Part shown: positions 49,097 through 57,925 of the stretch, piece by piece
How the letters are laid out: each line of letters begins with the position of its first letter
Position numbering within the stretch: the stretch's first letter is position 1
Source: Gemella haemolysans
GTDB lineage: Bacteria; Bacillota; Bacilli; Staphylococcales; Gemellaceae
Direction: 5' to 3'
Length of the DNA stretch: 64,000 nucleotides
Assembly: GCF_901873445.1 (NCBI RefSeq)
Contig: NZ_CABFLN010000016.1
Span: 134,105 to 198,104 of the forward strand
Program-made: the position numbers and the translations under genes
The notes under the pieces: generated by a model
Seen by the model: only the letters and a program-made list of their open reading frames with translations
What the model was told of the DNA's origin: nothing
Database searches by the model: none

Positions 49097-49128
49097 TAAA
49101 AAAGAAGAGGGACACCCGTCCCTCTTCT
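49097..49128 (-). terminator. Terminator after prdB
   Basis: AGAAGAGGGAC pairs perfectly with GTCCCTCTTCT around a 4-nt loop, then TTTTTT on the minus strand. It splits prdC-prdA-orf-prdB from prdD-prdE-prdF. Confidence 0.88.
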
Positions 49129-49138
49129 GATATTTCTC

Positions 49139-49864
49139 CTACACGTGAGCAATATACTCAAATGGAAGAGGAACTATTTTACCTGAACTTGGTATTTTAA
49201 TTAGTTGCTCTAATGTTGCTTTTAGAATTTGTGTTTGTTGCTCAACGTTTCCTGGTTCCCCAGCGTTAGCACCCATTGGTACAAGTGGTGCAACGGCTCT
49301 AGGAGTACCGTTTTGACGCACTACTGGAGGTAGTGCTGCTATTAAGATTGTTGGAATACCTGCTTCCTCAATTGCTCTCTGCACGATCACGGCAGTTCTG
49401 TGACAAGTACCTCAACCAGCAGTTAAAATAACTGCATCAACATTTTCTTCTTTTAATTTTTTAGCAATCGCTGGCCCTGTAGAGTTTGTGAAAGCCTCTT
49501 GGTCTCCACCACCACCCATGAAACCATAGTGGAATTCTGCTACACTACCGATGAAACCTTCTTTTGCAAGTTCGTGTAATCTATCGATTGGGAACATACA
49601 GTTGATGTCTCTGTTAGCATCAGCGTTATCATATCCACCGTGTGATACCATAAGATCTGTACTGTGTGCAGTATCTGGGATTTCACGGAATGTAGTATCC
49701 CCTGCTAAGTTAAATCTTTTATCTGTTTTTAAGTGAACTCCTGCTGCTGTAGCTAATGCTACTTTCATATCTTTTAACTCTTTAGTTACTGGAGCCCAAA
49801 CTGGTTTTGGTGTAATAGGTACAAAAATTTCTGATTGTAAACCTTCAAATATCGTTAATGACAT
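49139..49864 (-). CDS. prdB: D-proline reductase selenoprotein PrdB
   Basis: This 241-aa protein is read through UGA at 49412-49414 (codon 151), giving VILTAGUGTCHRTAVIVQRA. The selenocysteine motif parallels GrdB (UGTCxRC). It starts MSLTIFEGLQSEIFVP and ends PLPFEYIAHV. PrdB with the cleaved PrdA forms the D-proline reductase that makes 5-aminovalerate. The length equals clostridial PrdB only if UGA is decoded. Confidence 0.95.
49379..49395 (-). promoter_or_regulatory. Candidate SECIS hairpin of prdB
   Basis: CUGC and GCAG form a short stem starting 16 nt after the UGA, with loop CGUGAUCGU. It is weaker than the grdB and prdC hairpins. Another pairing (UCAC/GUGA) is possible, so the call is tentative. 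Confidence 0.35.
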
Positions 49865-49882
49865 TCTAATTTCTCCTTCCTA

Positions 49883-50170
49883 CTATTCTTCATTTAGTCT
49901 GTTTTTTACTTCTTCTTGTAATTTTTTTGTATTTAATATTGCATTTACATAATGTTCGTCAGGTTCTTCGCTTATAACTTCTGGATAACTTAGTAAAAAT
50001 GCTACCTCTTGGCCAATTTTTACTGGATAATCAGAAATTAACATTCTCATAGGAATTTTAAATTGCCCTAAGCGTCCTTTAATGTCTATCGTAACGCTAG
50101 CATCGTTATGATCAACAATCACCCCTTCGAACACTCTTTCTGTAGATGCATATTTTAGTTTTTCAATCAT
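49883..50170 (-). CDS. Small conserved protein between prdA and prdB
   Basis: The 95-aa protein (MIEKLKYASTERVFEGVIVDHNDASVTIDIKGRLG...) has a beta-rich, OB- or KOW-like pattern and no membrane segment. A small gene at this place is also found in clostridial prd clusters. Function unknown. Tight spacing (18 bp to prdB, 26 bp from prdA) indicates co-expression. Confidence 0.75.
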   Translation of the reverse strand: MIEKLKYASTERVFEGVIVDHNDASVTIDIKGRLGQFKIPMRMLISDYPVKIGQEVAFLLSYPEVISEEPDEHYVNAILNTKKLQEEVKNRLNEE

Positions 50171-50196
50171 AACTTACTTCCTATCCTCTTTAAAAA

Positions 50197-52128
50197 TTAA
50201 TCTTCTTTTTCGTAGATTTCTTGACGTTTTTTAGATTTTGGTAATACTTGTTCGTTATCAAGTAATTCTACTTTTTGTCCTGTAGTTTTTTCAATAACTT
50301 CTACGTTATTTAATTTAACGTTAGGATTCCATTTTCTTTCAGCTTTTTTAATTGTTCCGCCACCCATTTGTGTTTTAAGCATTGCTAAAGCACGGATAGC
50401 ATCTTCTTTACATAATGTATTGTTTGAAAGAATTTCGTTTTCAATACCTTGTTTAGATTTGTTGTTATCAACCATAGCTGTCATGTATTCGTTACCTACT
50501 ACAAGAGCACCTTGTACTGCTGAGTAAGTCATACCAACTACTGATACTCCACGTTTACCGATTTCTTCAATGTGTGAAGCGAAGTCGATGTGGTTGTTAC
50601 CAAATCCTTCAGTTGTTACGATAGCACCATCGATGTCCATTGCTTCGATAGTCATACCTACACGTTTAGATACATAGAATTTTTCTGAGTTAGCTTGAGG
50701 TGATCCAACTAATAATACCCCTACTAAGTCGATTTCTTCATCAGCCATTGCTTCAAGTACTAACGGTTCACGGTAGTAGTGACGAGAAGTTTCTTTAGAA
50801 GCTGGTCCAATACAAGTTAATGCGTGGATACCACCGTCTAAAATTTCTGTTGGCGCAAGCATTACTGGTAAGTTACCAAGGTCAACGTTTGGTTTAGCAC
50901 CAAGTGTTCCAACTGGTTCTACTGGTAAAATTAAGTTATCGTGCATAGCACCTTGTCCCATGATTTCTTTAACGATTAATACTTTTTTGTTTCCTGGGTG
51001 ACGATATTGTTCAATATTGATGTTTCCAACTACTAGGCTTTCATCATCTAATTCTTTAAGAGCTTTACGAATTTCTTCTGTAATGTGGTCGAATGCTTTG
51101 TGAGCTGCTAATGGTCCTGGACGTTCCATGTTAGCTCCTGCTTTAATTGTAACTTGACCTTTAATGAAGATTTCACCTTTATCTGGAGCTCCTGGACGTC
51201 CCCACATAATGTTACGTTCTAATTCACCTTCAGAAGAACCGAATTCCCCGATTTGAACTCCGTTAGCATCAGTTCCTGTAAGAACCATTACTACACCTTT
51301 AAGTTCACGAGTAATACCATGACCAAGGTCTCCTTCTTCTTTAACAGCGATTGGTTGAACGTCCATGATTGTTTCACTGTAAGTGTCATATTTATCAGGA
51401 GTGATAATTTCTAATTTAACACTTTCTACTAAGGCTTCTGATTCAGCTGCTTCTTTACATAAATCTTCTGCTGTTCTTAAAACTAAAGTAGTTCCTTTAA
51501 TTTCTGTTTTTTCACCAAATTCTACTTTGTCGATTTTGTAGTGTTTAGTGTGTAGAGAACGAATAAATTTAGGTTCTCCTTCGTGTTTTTCTTCCACTTT
51601 AGCTGCTACTGCTTCTGCTTTTGCTGCTTCAACAGCTTTGGCTTCCACTGCTTGAACTGGAGCTTGTGCTACTGGAGCTGCTTGTCCACCGATAGCTGCT
51701 AATGGAATTTCAAGGTTGATGTTTTCACCTTTTCCGATTTGAAGTTTTAATACTCCCGCTGGAGCTTGCGTTTGAGCTACCGGTGTAACCGGAGCTACAG
51801 GCGCAACTGGTGCGCCAACTTCAGCTACTGGAGCTTCTACTACTTCTTCTTTTTCTTCTACTTTTTCTTCTCCACCTTGTACGGCATCAATGATACCTGG
51901 TGTAATAGGTATTAGAGCGTCTGTTGTTTTTAATAATTTGGCTCCTAATACTTGTCCAATTGTTAATGCATCGTCTGGGAATGATAGTAAACCTGAATCC
52001 ACTAAATCATCGAATAATCCTGGATCTTCTAAGTTTTCTGGACTAATTACGATACCTTCCTCAGCTCTGCAACAAAATACCGCTTTATCATTTAAGTGCT
52101 CTTTTGCAGTTTCTACTGTAATTGACAT
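50197..52128 (-). CDS. prdA: D-proline reductase proprotein PrdA
   Basis: The 643-aa proprotein has an Ala/Pro/Val-rich linker (about 97-180) and the cleavage motif GGIHALTCIGPASKE at Thr438-Cys439, where PrdA is autocatalytically cut to yield a pyruvoyl-containing subunit that binds D-proline. The part after the site matches PrdE, and the part before matches PrdD. GGAGG lies 9 nt before the ATG. Its start is 20 bp after the true prdC stop. Confidence 0.94.
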   Translation of the reverse strand: MSITVETAKEHLNDKAVFCCRAEEGIVISPENLEDPGLFDDLVDSGLLSFPDDALTIGQVLGAKLLKTTDALIPITPGIIDAVQGGEEKVEEKEEVVEAPVAEVGAPVAPVAPVTPVAQTQAPAGVLKLQIGKGENINLEIPLAAIGGQAAPVAQAPVQAVEAKAVEAAKAEAVAAKVEEKHEGEPKFIRSLHTKHYKIDKVEFGEKTEIKGTTLVLRTAEDLCKEAAESEALVESVKLEIITPDKYDTYSETIMDVQPIAVKEEGDLGHGITRELKGVVMVLTGTDANGVQIGEFGSSEGELERNIMWGRPGAPDKGEIFIKGQVTIKAGANMERPGPLAAHKAFDHITEEIRKALKELDDESLVVGNINIEQYRHPGNKKVLIVKEIMGQGAMHDNLILPVEPVGTLGAKPNVDLGNLPVMLAPTEILDGGIHALTCIGPASKETSRHYYREPLVLEAMADEEIDLVGVLLVGSPQANSEKFYVSKRVGMTIEAMDIDGAIVTTEGFGNNHIDFASHIEEIGKRGVSVVGMTYSAVQGALVVGNEYMTAMVDNNKSKQGIENEILSNNTLCKEDAIRALAMLKTQMGGGTIKKAERKWNPNVKLNNVEVIEKTTGQKVELLDNEQVLPKSKKRQEIYEKED

Positions 52129-52148
52129 TACTTCTAACCTCCAACTAA

Positions 52149-53468
52149 TTATTTATTATTATGTAATTCTAAGCTTTTATAGCTTCTGTATAAATGATGG
52201 TCAGTGGCACGAAGTACATGATCGGTACTATGATAAACTTTTACTCCTAACCTAGGAGCTACACCTGTCACGGTGTTAGTTCAATCCTGACAAGTACCAG
52301 TAATGACTGCTTTCGCACCATCTTTTTTCATCTTCAATACTTTTTCCGCTTGCCCTGGACAAATACCAGGTAATTCACAACGTAATCTTCCATTTTTATC
52401 AGGAGTCATACGTTTACACATCTGAACAGATACAACTTCTGCACCCATTCCATCAGCTATTTGTCTCAAGCGTTCTTCTTGTGCTCCACATTCACAAATA
52501 AGTATTCCTACTTTTTCTTTTTCTTGTGGATATGGCATTGCTACAAGTAAACCACCTGTTGTCTTGTTGATTGGCTCTGTTTCTAATGCGGGGCGTCCTG
52601 TAAACGGTCCTCCACGCACTATTTCTCCGTGTGGATAAATATAACCACCGGCTTTTTCTATAAATACGCTTATTGGTAATCCAATTGGGACGTCTAAGAA
52701 AACGCCTGGATTTTGGACACGACCACCAACAGTAATATCTTTATCAATCAGTGGTTTATCTTCTTCAATTGCTTCTACTACACGTTTAATAGTTTCCACA
52801 TTCGAAATAATTGCATTTGCTTCTAGTGGCAATTGCCCTGGTTTTAAGATTACACCAAGTGTTTCTCTTACGATAACTCGTTCGTCACCGGCAGGATACA
52901 TATTAGGCAAAATTTTAATACTAATATTAGGCTCATTTTTACAAGCTTTACCTAATGCTAGCATTGCTTTACGATATTTTGTTTTAATAGCAATGTATCC
53001 TTCTTTCGCACCAGTTAATTCAACTATGTATTTTAAACCTCTTACTAAAGCTTCTGGATTTTCTTCCATGAATTTTACGTTATGACCTAAGATAGGTTCA
53101 CATTCTGCTGCATTCGCAATAACGTATCCACCAGGAATTTGTGCAGACAATTTAATCCCAGTTGGGAAACCTGCCCCACCAACTCCAACGATACCAGCAT
53201 CTTTAATTTTTTGAAGTTTATCATCAGTTTTCTCTAATCTAACATAGTCATCAGTTTGTTCTTTATCCAATTTAACGATTATTTCCATATCGTTAATTTC
53301 TTCTACAACACCTGATAAACTAGTGTGAATATTTGCTCCTAACCCATTGGGGGTTGCTACTAGTTGACCACGTTTAACATGATCGCCTACATTTACAATT
53401 GGTTGACAAGGACCACCGACGTGTTGTTTAAGTGGAATATTGATTTTTTCAACATCAAACTCTAACAT
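52149..53468 (-). CDS. prdC: Selenoprotein PrdC (RnfC-like electron carrier)
   Basis: This 439-aa protein is read through UGA at 52281-52283 (codon 396): VITGTCQDUTNTVTGVAPRLGVKVYHSTDHVLRA follows the family tail. The N-terminal KQHVGGPCQPIVNVGDHVKRGQ and GVGGAGFPTGIKL are RnfC-like. PrdC passes electrons to the PrdAB reductase. A late stop at 52149-52151 closes the gap to prdA to 20 bp. It is the first gene, after the promoter at 53534. Confidence 0.93.
52244..52258 (-). promoter_or_regulatory. Candidate SECIS hairpin of prdC
   Basis: CUCCUA-GGU-UAGGAG is a perfect 6-bp stem with a GGU apex, loop starting at nt 29 after UGA. A closer hairpin, ACACC-GUGACA-GGUGU (52261-52276), also starts its loop with G. 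The GGU apex matches grdB. Confidence 0.6.
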
Positions 53469-53533
53469 TACTTTTTCCTCCTTTCTTTAAAATTTGTTTA
53501 CAAGCAGTAGTTCCAAACTTCTACTACATTTAT

Positions 53534-53561
53534 TGTATAACAGTATATAACTTTTTGTAAA
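53534..53561 (-). promoter_or_regulatory. Probable promoter of the prdC-prdA-prdB operon
   Basis: TTTACA (53556-53561), a 16-bp spacer and TATACA (53534-53539) with an upstream TG form an extended -10 promoter. No prdR-like regulator gene and no -12/-24 element were seen in the window, in contrast to C. difficile. Confidence 0.5.
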
Positions 53562-53967
53562 GGTTTATTTTATTAAAAAAACAATATATATTTAAATTTT
53601 TTTATATAAATATTACGTTTTTCATACAGAATGTTAGTAAGAAAGGATTTTCATTCTAATTTTTTTAAAATTTTTATTTAGTCAATTTATATCTAATTGA
53701 AATGCGTTATCAATTTATATAATCTCAAATCTGATTCATATGTATACATTTGCATCCGTAAATATTTTAATTTTATCATACTTGCTGTATATATATACTT
53801 AGTTTAATTTTACTCTTTTTATGTAGCGAATCTTTTTTTAAAAAAACTTCATAAAACCTACATTTTACATACTTTAAAATAATATAAGTTCTTTTACTTA
53901 GTATAAATTAGGTGTTCCAACTGTATTACAAAAGATGTCCGTACAAATTCATATAAAAACTATAACA
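53562..53967. other. AT-rich intergenic region upstream of the prd operon
   Basis: No ORF with a ribosome binding site and no riboswitch-like motif was seen in this part. It ends near the terminator associated with repeat copy 3. Confidence 0.4.
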
Positions 53968-54011
53968 CATAAAAAATACCCCTTTCTCTGGTTTGTCCAG
54001 TAAAAGGGGTA
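53968..54011 (-). terminator. Terminator beside repeat copy 3
   Basis: TACCCCTTT pairs with AAAGGGGTA, with a further GG/CC pair in the loop, followed by TTTTTTATG on the minus strand. It lies just past the truncated end of the repeat and would stop transcription from the NUDIX remnant. Confidence 0.75.
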
Positions 54012-54017
54012 CATATC

Positions 54018-54147
54018 AGTCACCCCCGCAAAGTTTATTAGATATCTAAAAAGCTTTCACAAAGCGAATTTAGATATCAATAAACCACTGCGTCTAATGA
54101 GTTCTCATATGAACTTTGTTAAGTTTTAGGTCTTTTGGGTCAGCCCC
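54018..54147. repeat. MITE-like dispersed repeat, copy 3 (truncated, about 130 bp)
   Basis: The copy keeps the GGGGCTGACCCAAAAGAC end and the central TTATTAGATATCTAAA..TTTAGATATCAATAA hairpin, but lacks the outer about 45 bp with the GGGAGTGACTC hairpin. It interrupts a NUDIX gene. Confidence 0.88.
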
Positions 54148-54378
54148 TCCCTCTTCTACAAATACATCATAAACTCTGCAATTATCATAAGAGTTTACTT
54201 TATACCCTGTTTCTTCTAGAAATTCCCTAACTAAAATTTCGGTAAATCCTTCACTAGTTTTTTGACTACCTCCTAGTAAATCATATCTATTCTTATAAGG
54301 TCCCCTTGCCTTTTTTATACACAATACTTTATTATCTATTAAACATACACCATACACGCCTAAATAATCAATAATCAT
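54094..54378 (-). pseudogene. NUDIX hydrolase cut short by repeat copy 3
   Basis: The N-terminal about 77 residues are NUDIX: GVYGVCLIDNKVLCIKK and GGSQKTSEGFTEILVREFLEETGY, matching Gx5Ex7REUxEExGU. After FVEEG the frame enters the repeat and ends GADPKDLKLNKVHMRTH, the same element-encoded tail as in the permease. The expected last 50-60 residues are absent on the far side. GAGGTAAT before the ATG is intact. Probably non-functional. Confidence 0.85.
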
Positions 54379-54392
54379 ATTACCTCTTGAAA

Positions 54393-54436
54393 TATAATAA
54401 AATGATGCAAACCTTGTTTAAATCTGCATCATTTCT
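54393..54436 (-). terminator. Terminator after galU
   Basis: AAATGATGCA pairs with TGCATCATTT around a 15-nt loop, followed by TTATT on the minus strand. It ends galU just before the NUDIX remnant. Confidence 0.65.
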
Positions 54437-54442
54437 TGTTTA

Positions 54443-55318
54443 TTATTCTAATTCTGCTAATTTTTGTTTTAGATAAGGTACTAACTCATCTTTAAGATCG
54501 CTCTTAAGGGCAAAATCAATAGTTGTCTTAACAAATCCGATTGTTTCACCTACATCATAACGTTTACCTTGGAAATCGTAAGCATAAACATTTTCTTCTT
54601 CATTTAACATTTGGATAGCATCAGTTAATTGAACTTCTCCACCAACACCTACTTGCTTCTTAGCTAAGTGTTTGAAAATCCCTGGGTTAAGAACGTATCT
54701 TCCCATGATAGCTTGGTTAGACGGTGCTGTTCCTGGTGCTGGTTTTTCTACAAATGTTTCAACTTCATATAAATGACCATCTTGTCCTTTAGGTGCAATT
54801 ACACCATATCTATGAGTTTGATCTTTTGGAACAGTTTGAACCCCGATTACAGAACATCCAGTTTCTTCAGCTTTATCAATAAGTTGTTTAATTGCTGGAT
54901 ACTCATCGTTAATTACTACGTCATCTCCTAGTAATACCGCAAATGGTTCGTCTCCAATGAAACTACGCGCTGTTAAGATCGCATCACCTAAACCTGCCAT
55001 TTCTTTCTGACGTACATAGTGAATATTCGCTAGCTGAGTTGGATATTTCACCTTTTCCAACATCGCTAACTTTCCTTTATTCTCTAATTCTACCTCTAGT
55101 TCAACATTTCTATCGAAATGGTCTTCGATGGCTCTTTTTTGTTTTCCTGTAACAATAATTATATCTTCAATTCCAGCTTTTACCGCTTCTTCCACTATGT
55201 ATTGAATAGTAGGAGTATCGATAATAGGTAGCATTTCTTTTGGTAGTGCTTTAGTTGCAGGTAGGAATCGTGTACCATATCCTGCAGCAGGAATAATCGC
55301 TTTTCTAACTTTTTTCAT
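54443..55318 (-). CDS. galU: UTP-glucose-1-phosphate uridylyltransferase
   Basis: The 291-aa protein has the nucleotidyltransferase signature [22 protein letters not shown], plus [19 protein letters not shown] and [13 protein letters not shown], matching GalU/GtaB. It makes UDP-glucose for glycolipids, teichoic acids and capsule. Length is standard and the gene is probably monocistronic. Confidence 0.95.
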   Translation of the reverse strand: MKKVRKAIIPAAGYGTRFLPATKALPKEMLPIIDTPTIQYIVEEAVKAGIEDIIIVTGKQKRAIEDHFDRNVELEVELENKGKLAMLEKVKYPTQLANIHYVRQKEMAGLGDAILTARSFIGDEPFAVLLGDDVVINDEYPAIKQLIDKAEETGCSVIGVQTVPKDQTHRYGVIAPKGQDGHLYEVETFVEKPAPGTAPSNQAIMGRYVLNPGIFKHLAKKQVGVGGEVQLTDAIQMLNEEENVYAYDFQGKRYDVGETIGFVKTTIDFALKSDLKDELVPYLKQKLAELE

Positions 55319-55538
55319 ATATTCACCTATATTCTTTTCTTATAATTTTACAAACTAATGATAACATATTTTCGTGATTTTGGCAAATTTTTCTTCACTT
55401 TTCAAACTATATACATAACATTTTTTATTTCAGCATCCCTACACATCTCTAACTCAAAACACTGATATTATGTTAATTTAAAACTTCCATAATAAAAATA
55501 ACGTTATCTTTCGAACATTTTACAAACAAGAATTTAAT

Positions 55539-55572
55539 AGAACTTGAAACAGAGAATTCTATTCCAAGTTCT
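55539..55572 (-). terminator. Possible terminator after htrA
   Basis: AGAACTTGGAA pairs with TTTCAAGTTCT on the minus strand over a short loop; the T-run after it is weak (ATTAAATTCT). Confidence 0.5.
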
Positions 55573-55579
55573 AATTATT

Positions 55580-56947
55580 TTATCTTGTATTTAACGCTTG
55601 AACTACAACACTTGTTGTAGTTTCTTTACCATTTCTATAGTAAGTTACTTTAACAGTATCACCTATTTTTGTTTTTTCAAATAGATATTTTCTAACTGCA
55701 GCAACATCCTTAACATCTTCTCCATTTAATTTTGTGATAATATCATATTTTTCTATCCCTGCTTGTGCAGCTGGTGTACCATTTTCAACAAATCTAACTA
55801 CGACACCTTGCTTACCTTCATAATTTAATTGCGATTTCAATGTATCGCTATCAACCGTATTTACAGATACTAATTGAACACCTAGAGCTGGACGAATTAC
55901 TTTACCTGCTTGTTCTAATTGTTCTGTTATAATTTTAACCTCATTAGAAGGTATTCCAAATCCTATACCTTCGGCACTTACGTTCGCTGTCGCTTTTGCT
56001 ATTTTTGATTCATTAATTCCGATAAGTTTACCTTCATTATTAATCAGCGCTCCACCAGAGTTACCTGGGTTTATAGCCGCATCAGTCTGAATTACTGTTT
56101 GGTTCCAGTCATTTTTACCATCACCATCAACATCCATAGGAATTTGTCTATTTACAGCAGATACTATGCCTTTTGTTACAGTATTTGATAAGTTAACATC
56201 AAGAGGAGATCCGATAGCAAATGCTGTTTCTCCTACTGCAATTTTATCACTATCAGCAAAGTCCATTGTAGTTGTCACATTATCACCACTAATTTTTAGT
56301 ACAGCTAAGTCTGTCCATACATCAGTTCCAACAACTTCTGCATTAACATTAGTTCCGTCACTCAAAATTACCGATAATTTCTTAGCTCCATTCACTACGT
56401 GGTTATTAGTCACTACATAAGCGGTATTACCAGATTTTTTATAAATAACACCACTTCCGCTAGATGCTGGTTTTAATTCACTAGAATTACTAGAATCACT
56501 TCCTGATTTTCTTGAATTTCCTCCTAAAATTGACTCAAGATTATTGTTAGAGTTACTTTGATAGTTTACGATTGAAACTACAGCGTCCTTCGCTTTTGAA
56601 ATTGCATTTACTGTAATTTGTTGATTATCTTTATCTTCTTTCGTAGCAGTTACCGAAGAATTCAATGCTTTTCCAGTTCCCATTACAGCTTGCGCTCCAA
56701 ATACACTAGTAGCTCCAAGTGCAAATGCTGCAAAGACAGTTAAGAATAATTTTCCATAATTATTCTTTTGCGGTGCAGCTACCTGCTCATTATTCATTCC
56801 CTGTAAATTTTCAAAATTATTATATTGAGAATTATCAATATTATCATAATTTTGATAACCTTGATAATTATTCTGTTCGTTATAATTTTCCTGATTATTT
56901 AAATCTTGTAAATTTTTATTATTTTGGTTGTTATTTCTATTTTCCAT
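55580..56947 (-). CDS. htrA: HtrA/DegP-like membrane serine protease
   Basis: The 455-aa protein has an Asn/Gln/Tyr-rich N-terminal stretch (residues 1-60), a membrane anchor (about 65-90), a trypsin-like domain with His183 (VTNNHVV), Asp213 (TDLAVL) and Ser297 (GNSGGAL), and one C-terminal PDZ domain (about 350-450). It degrades misfolded secreted proteins at the membrane. An internal DVDGDGKND could bind calcium. A 7-bp inverted repeat TTTAAAG/CTTTAAA lies upstream at 57038-57055. Confidence 0.94.
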   Translation of the reverse strand: MENRNNNQNNKNLQDLNNQENYNEQNNYQGYQNYDNIDNSQYNNFENLQGMNNEQVAAPQKNNYGKLFLTVFAAFALGATSVFGAQAVMGTGKALNSSVTATKEDKDNQQITVNAISKAKDAVVSIVNYQSNSNNNLESILGGNSRKSGSDSSNSSELKPASSGSGVIYKKSGNTAYVVTNNHVVNGAKKLSVILSDGTNVNAEVVGTDVWTDLAVLKISGDNVTTTMDFADSDKIAVGETAFAIGSPLDVNLSNTVTKGIVSAVNRQIPMDVDGDGKNDWNQTVIQTDAAINPGNSGGALINNEGKLIGINESKIAKATANVSAEGIGFGIPSNEVKIITEQLEQAGKVIRPALGVQLVSVNTVDSDTLKSQLNYEGKQGVVVRFVENGTPAAQAGIEKYDIITKLNGEDVKDVAAVRKYLFEKTKIGDTVKVTYYRNGKETTTSVVVQALNTR

Positions 56948-57308
56948 AAAAATCCTCCTTTTGATTTTTATTCTATCATTAAAAATTTTAAAATTAATTT
57001 TTACATTTTTATCATATCAAAATCAACTTAAACAAAGTTTAAAGAAAACTTTAAATGTAATTAATATTTTTTTACACCTACTATTCTCTCTACTTCTTAT
57101 AGAAAAATGCTTAATATTATAAAACTCCTAAATTAATCAGCCTTTAGACATTATTAGAAACAGACAATATACAATAAATCTCAACTGGAAATTAAAACTT
57201 CTCACATAGTTCCTTGTTTATAATCTATCTTAATGTTATAATTCTATATATAAATTATATGAAAAAAATAAGAAGGATGCAACATTTGTTGCTTGATAAG
57301 AGAACTAT
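56948..57308. other. Divergent AT-rich region between htrA and a membrane-protein gene
   Basis: It holds TTTAAAG-AAAA-CTTTAAA (57038-57055), a possible operator for htrA, and close to the right edge a short GCAAC-ATTT-GTTGC hairpin just before the plus-strand gene. No further genes. Confidence 0.4.
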
Positions 57309-57830
57309 ATGAAAACACAAAGATACATTACATTAGCTAGCATACTTGCTCTAATTTTCACATTCCTATACACATTTAATATAAACTTTGATCTTAGTAA
57401 ACAACTGAATCTTGCCAACTTAGCAATTACTTTGATAGTTTTAATTTTATGGGTATTATCTGGTTATATATTATTAATTAAAGATATTTTTACAATTACA
57501 GAAAAAGAACGAAATGGAATCACATTGATATTGGTATTATTAGCGATTATATTCTTCTACTATAATCCATTTCCAAATCCAGAAAGTTTTTACATTACTA
57601 TACCTAGAGTTGTATATTTTATTCTAACAATAATAATATTTTTCTTACTTATTATTGCTTTTTGGAAAGAAAATCTTACACCACTAATATCAGCAATCTT
57701 TATTCCATTCAGTATTCAAAGCTACTTAGTAAATATTAAAGAAATTACACAATACACAAGCTACACTCTTTACATAATAATTTTCTTTATAGCTATAGCT
57801 TACACATTAAATTACTTTAGAGGAAAATAA
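57309..57830 (+). CDS. Hypothetical multi-pass membrane protein
   Basis: The 173-aa protein is almost entirely hydrophobic, with about six predicted membrane helices (for example LANLAITLIVLILWVLSGYILL, VVYFILTIIIFFLLIIAFW). No family motif is recognised. The ribosome binding site near the ATG is weak (AGAGAACTAT), with AAGAAGG further up. It stands alone, followed by a terminator. Confidence 0.6.
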   Translation: MKTQRYITLASILALIFTFLYTFNINFDLSKQLNLANLAITLIVLILWVLSGYILLIKDIFTITEKERNGITLILVLLAIIFFYYNPFPNPESFYITIPRVVYFILTIIIFFLLIIAFWKENLTPLISAIFIPFSIQSYLVNIKEITQYTSYTLYIIIFFIAIAYTLNYFRGK

Positions 57831-57879
57831 AATTAGAGTAATAAATTATGCTATAAAATAAATTCATTAAATACAAAAC

Positions 57880-57923
57880 AATAATCTTCAAACATACAAG
57901 TCAAAATATGTTTGAAGATTATT
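57880..57923. terminator. Bidirectional terminator
   Basis: A perfect 17-bp stem AATAATCTTCAAACATA/TATGTTTGAAGATTATT with a 10-nt loop, followed by TTTTTAT on plus. It ends the membrane-protein gene and the 57926 gene. Confidence 0.85.
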
Positions 57924-57925
57924 TT

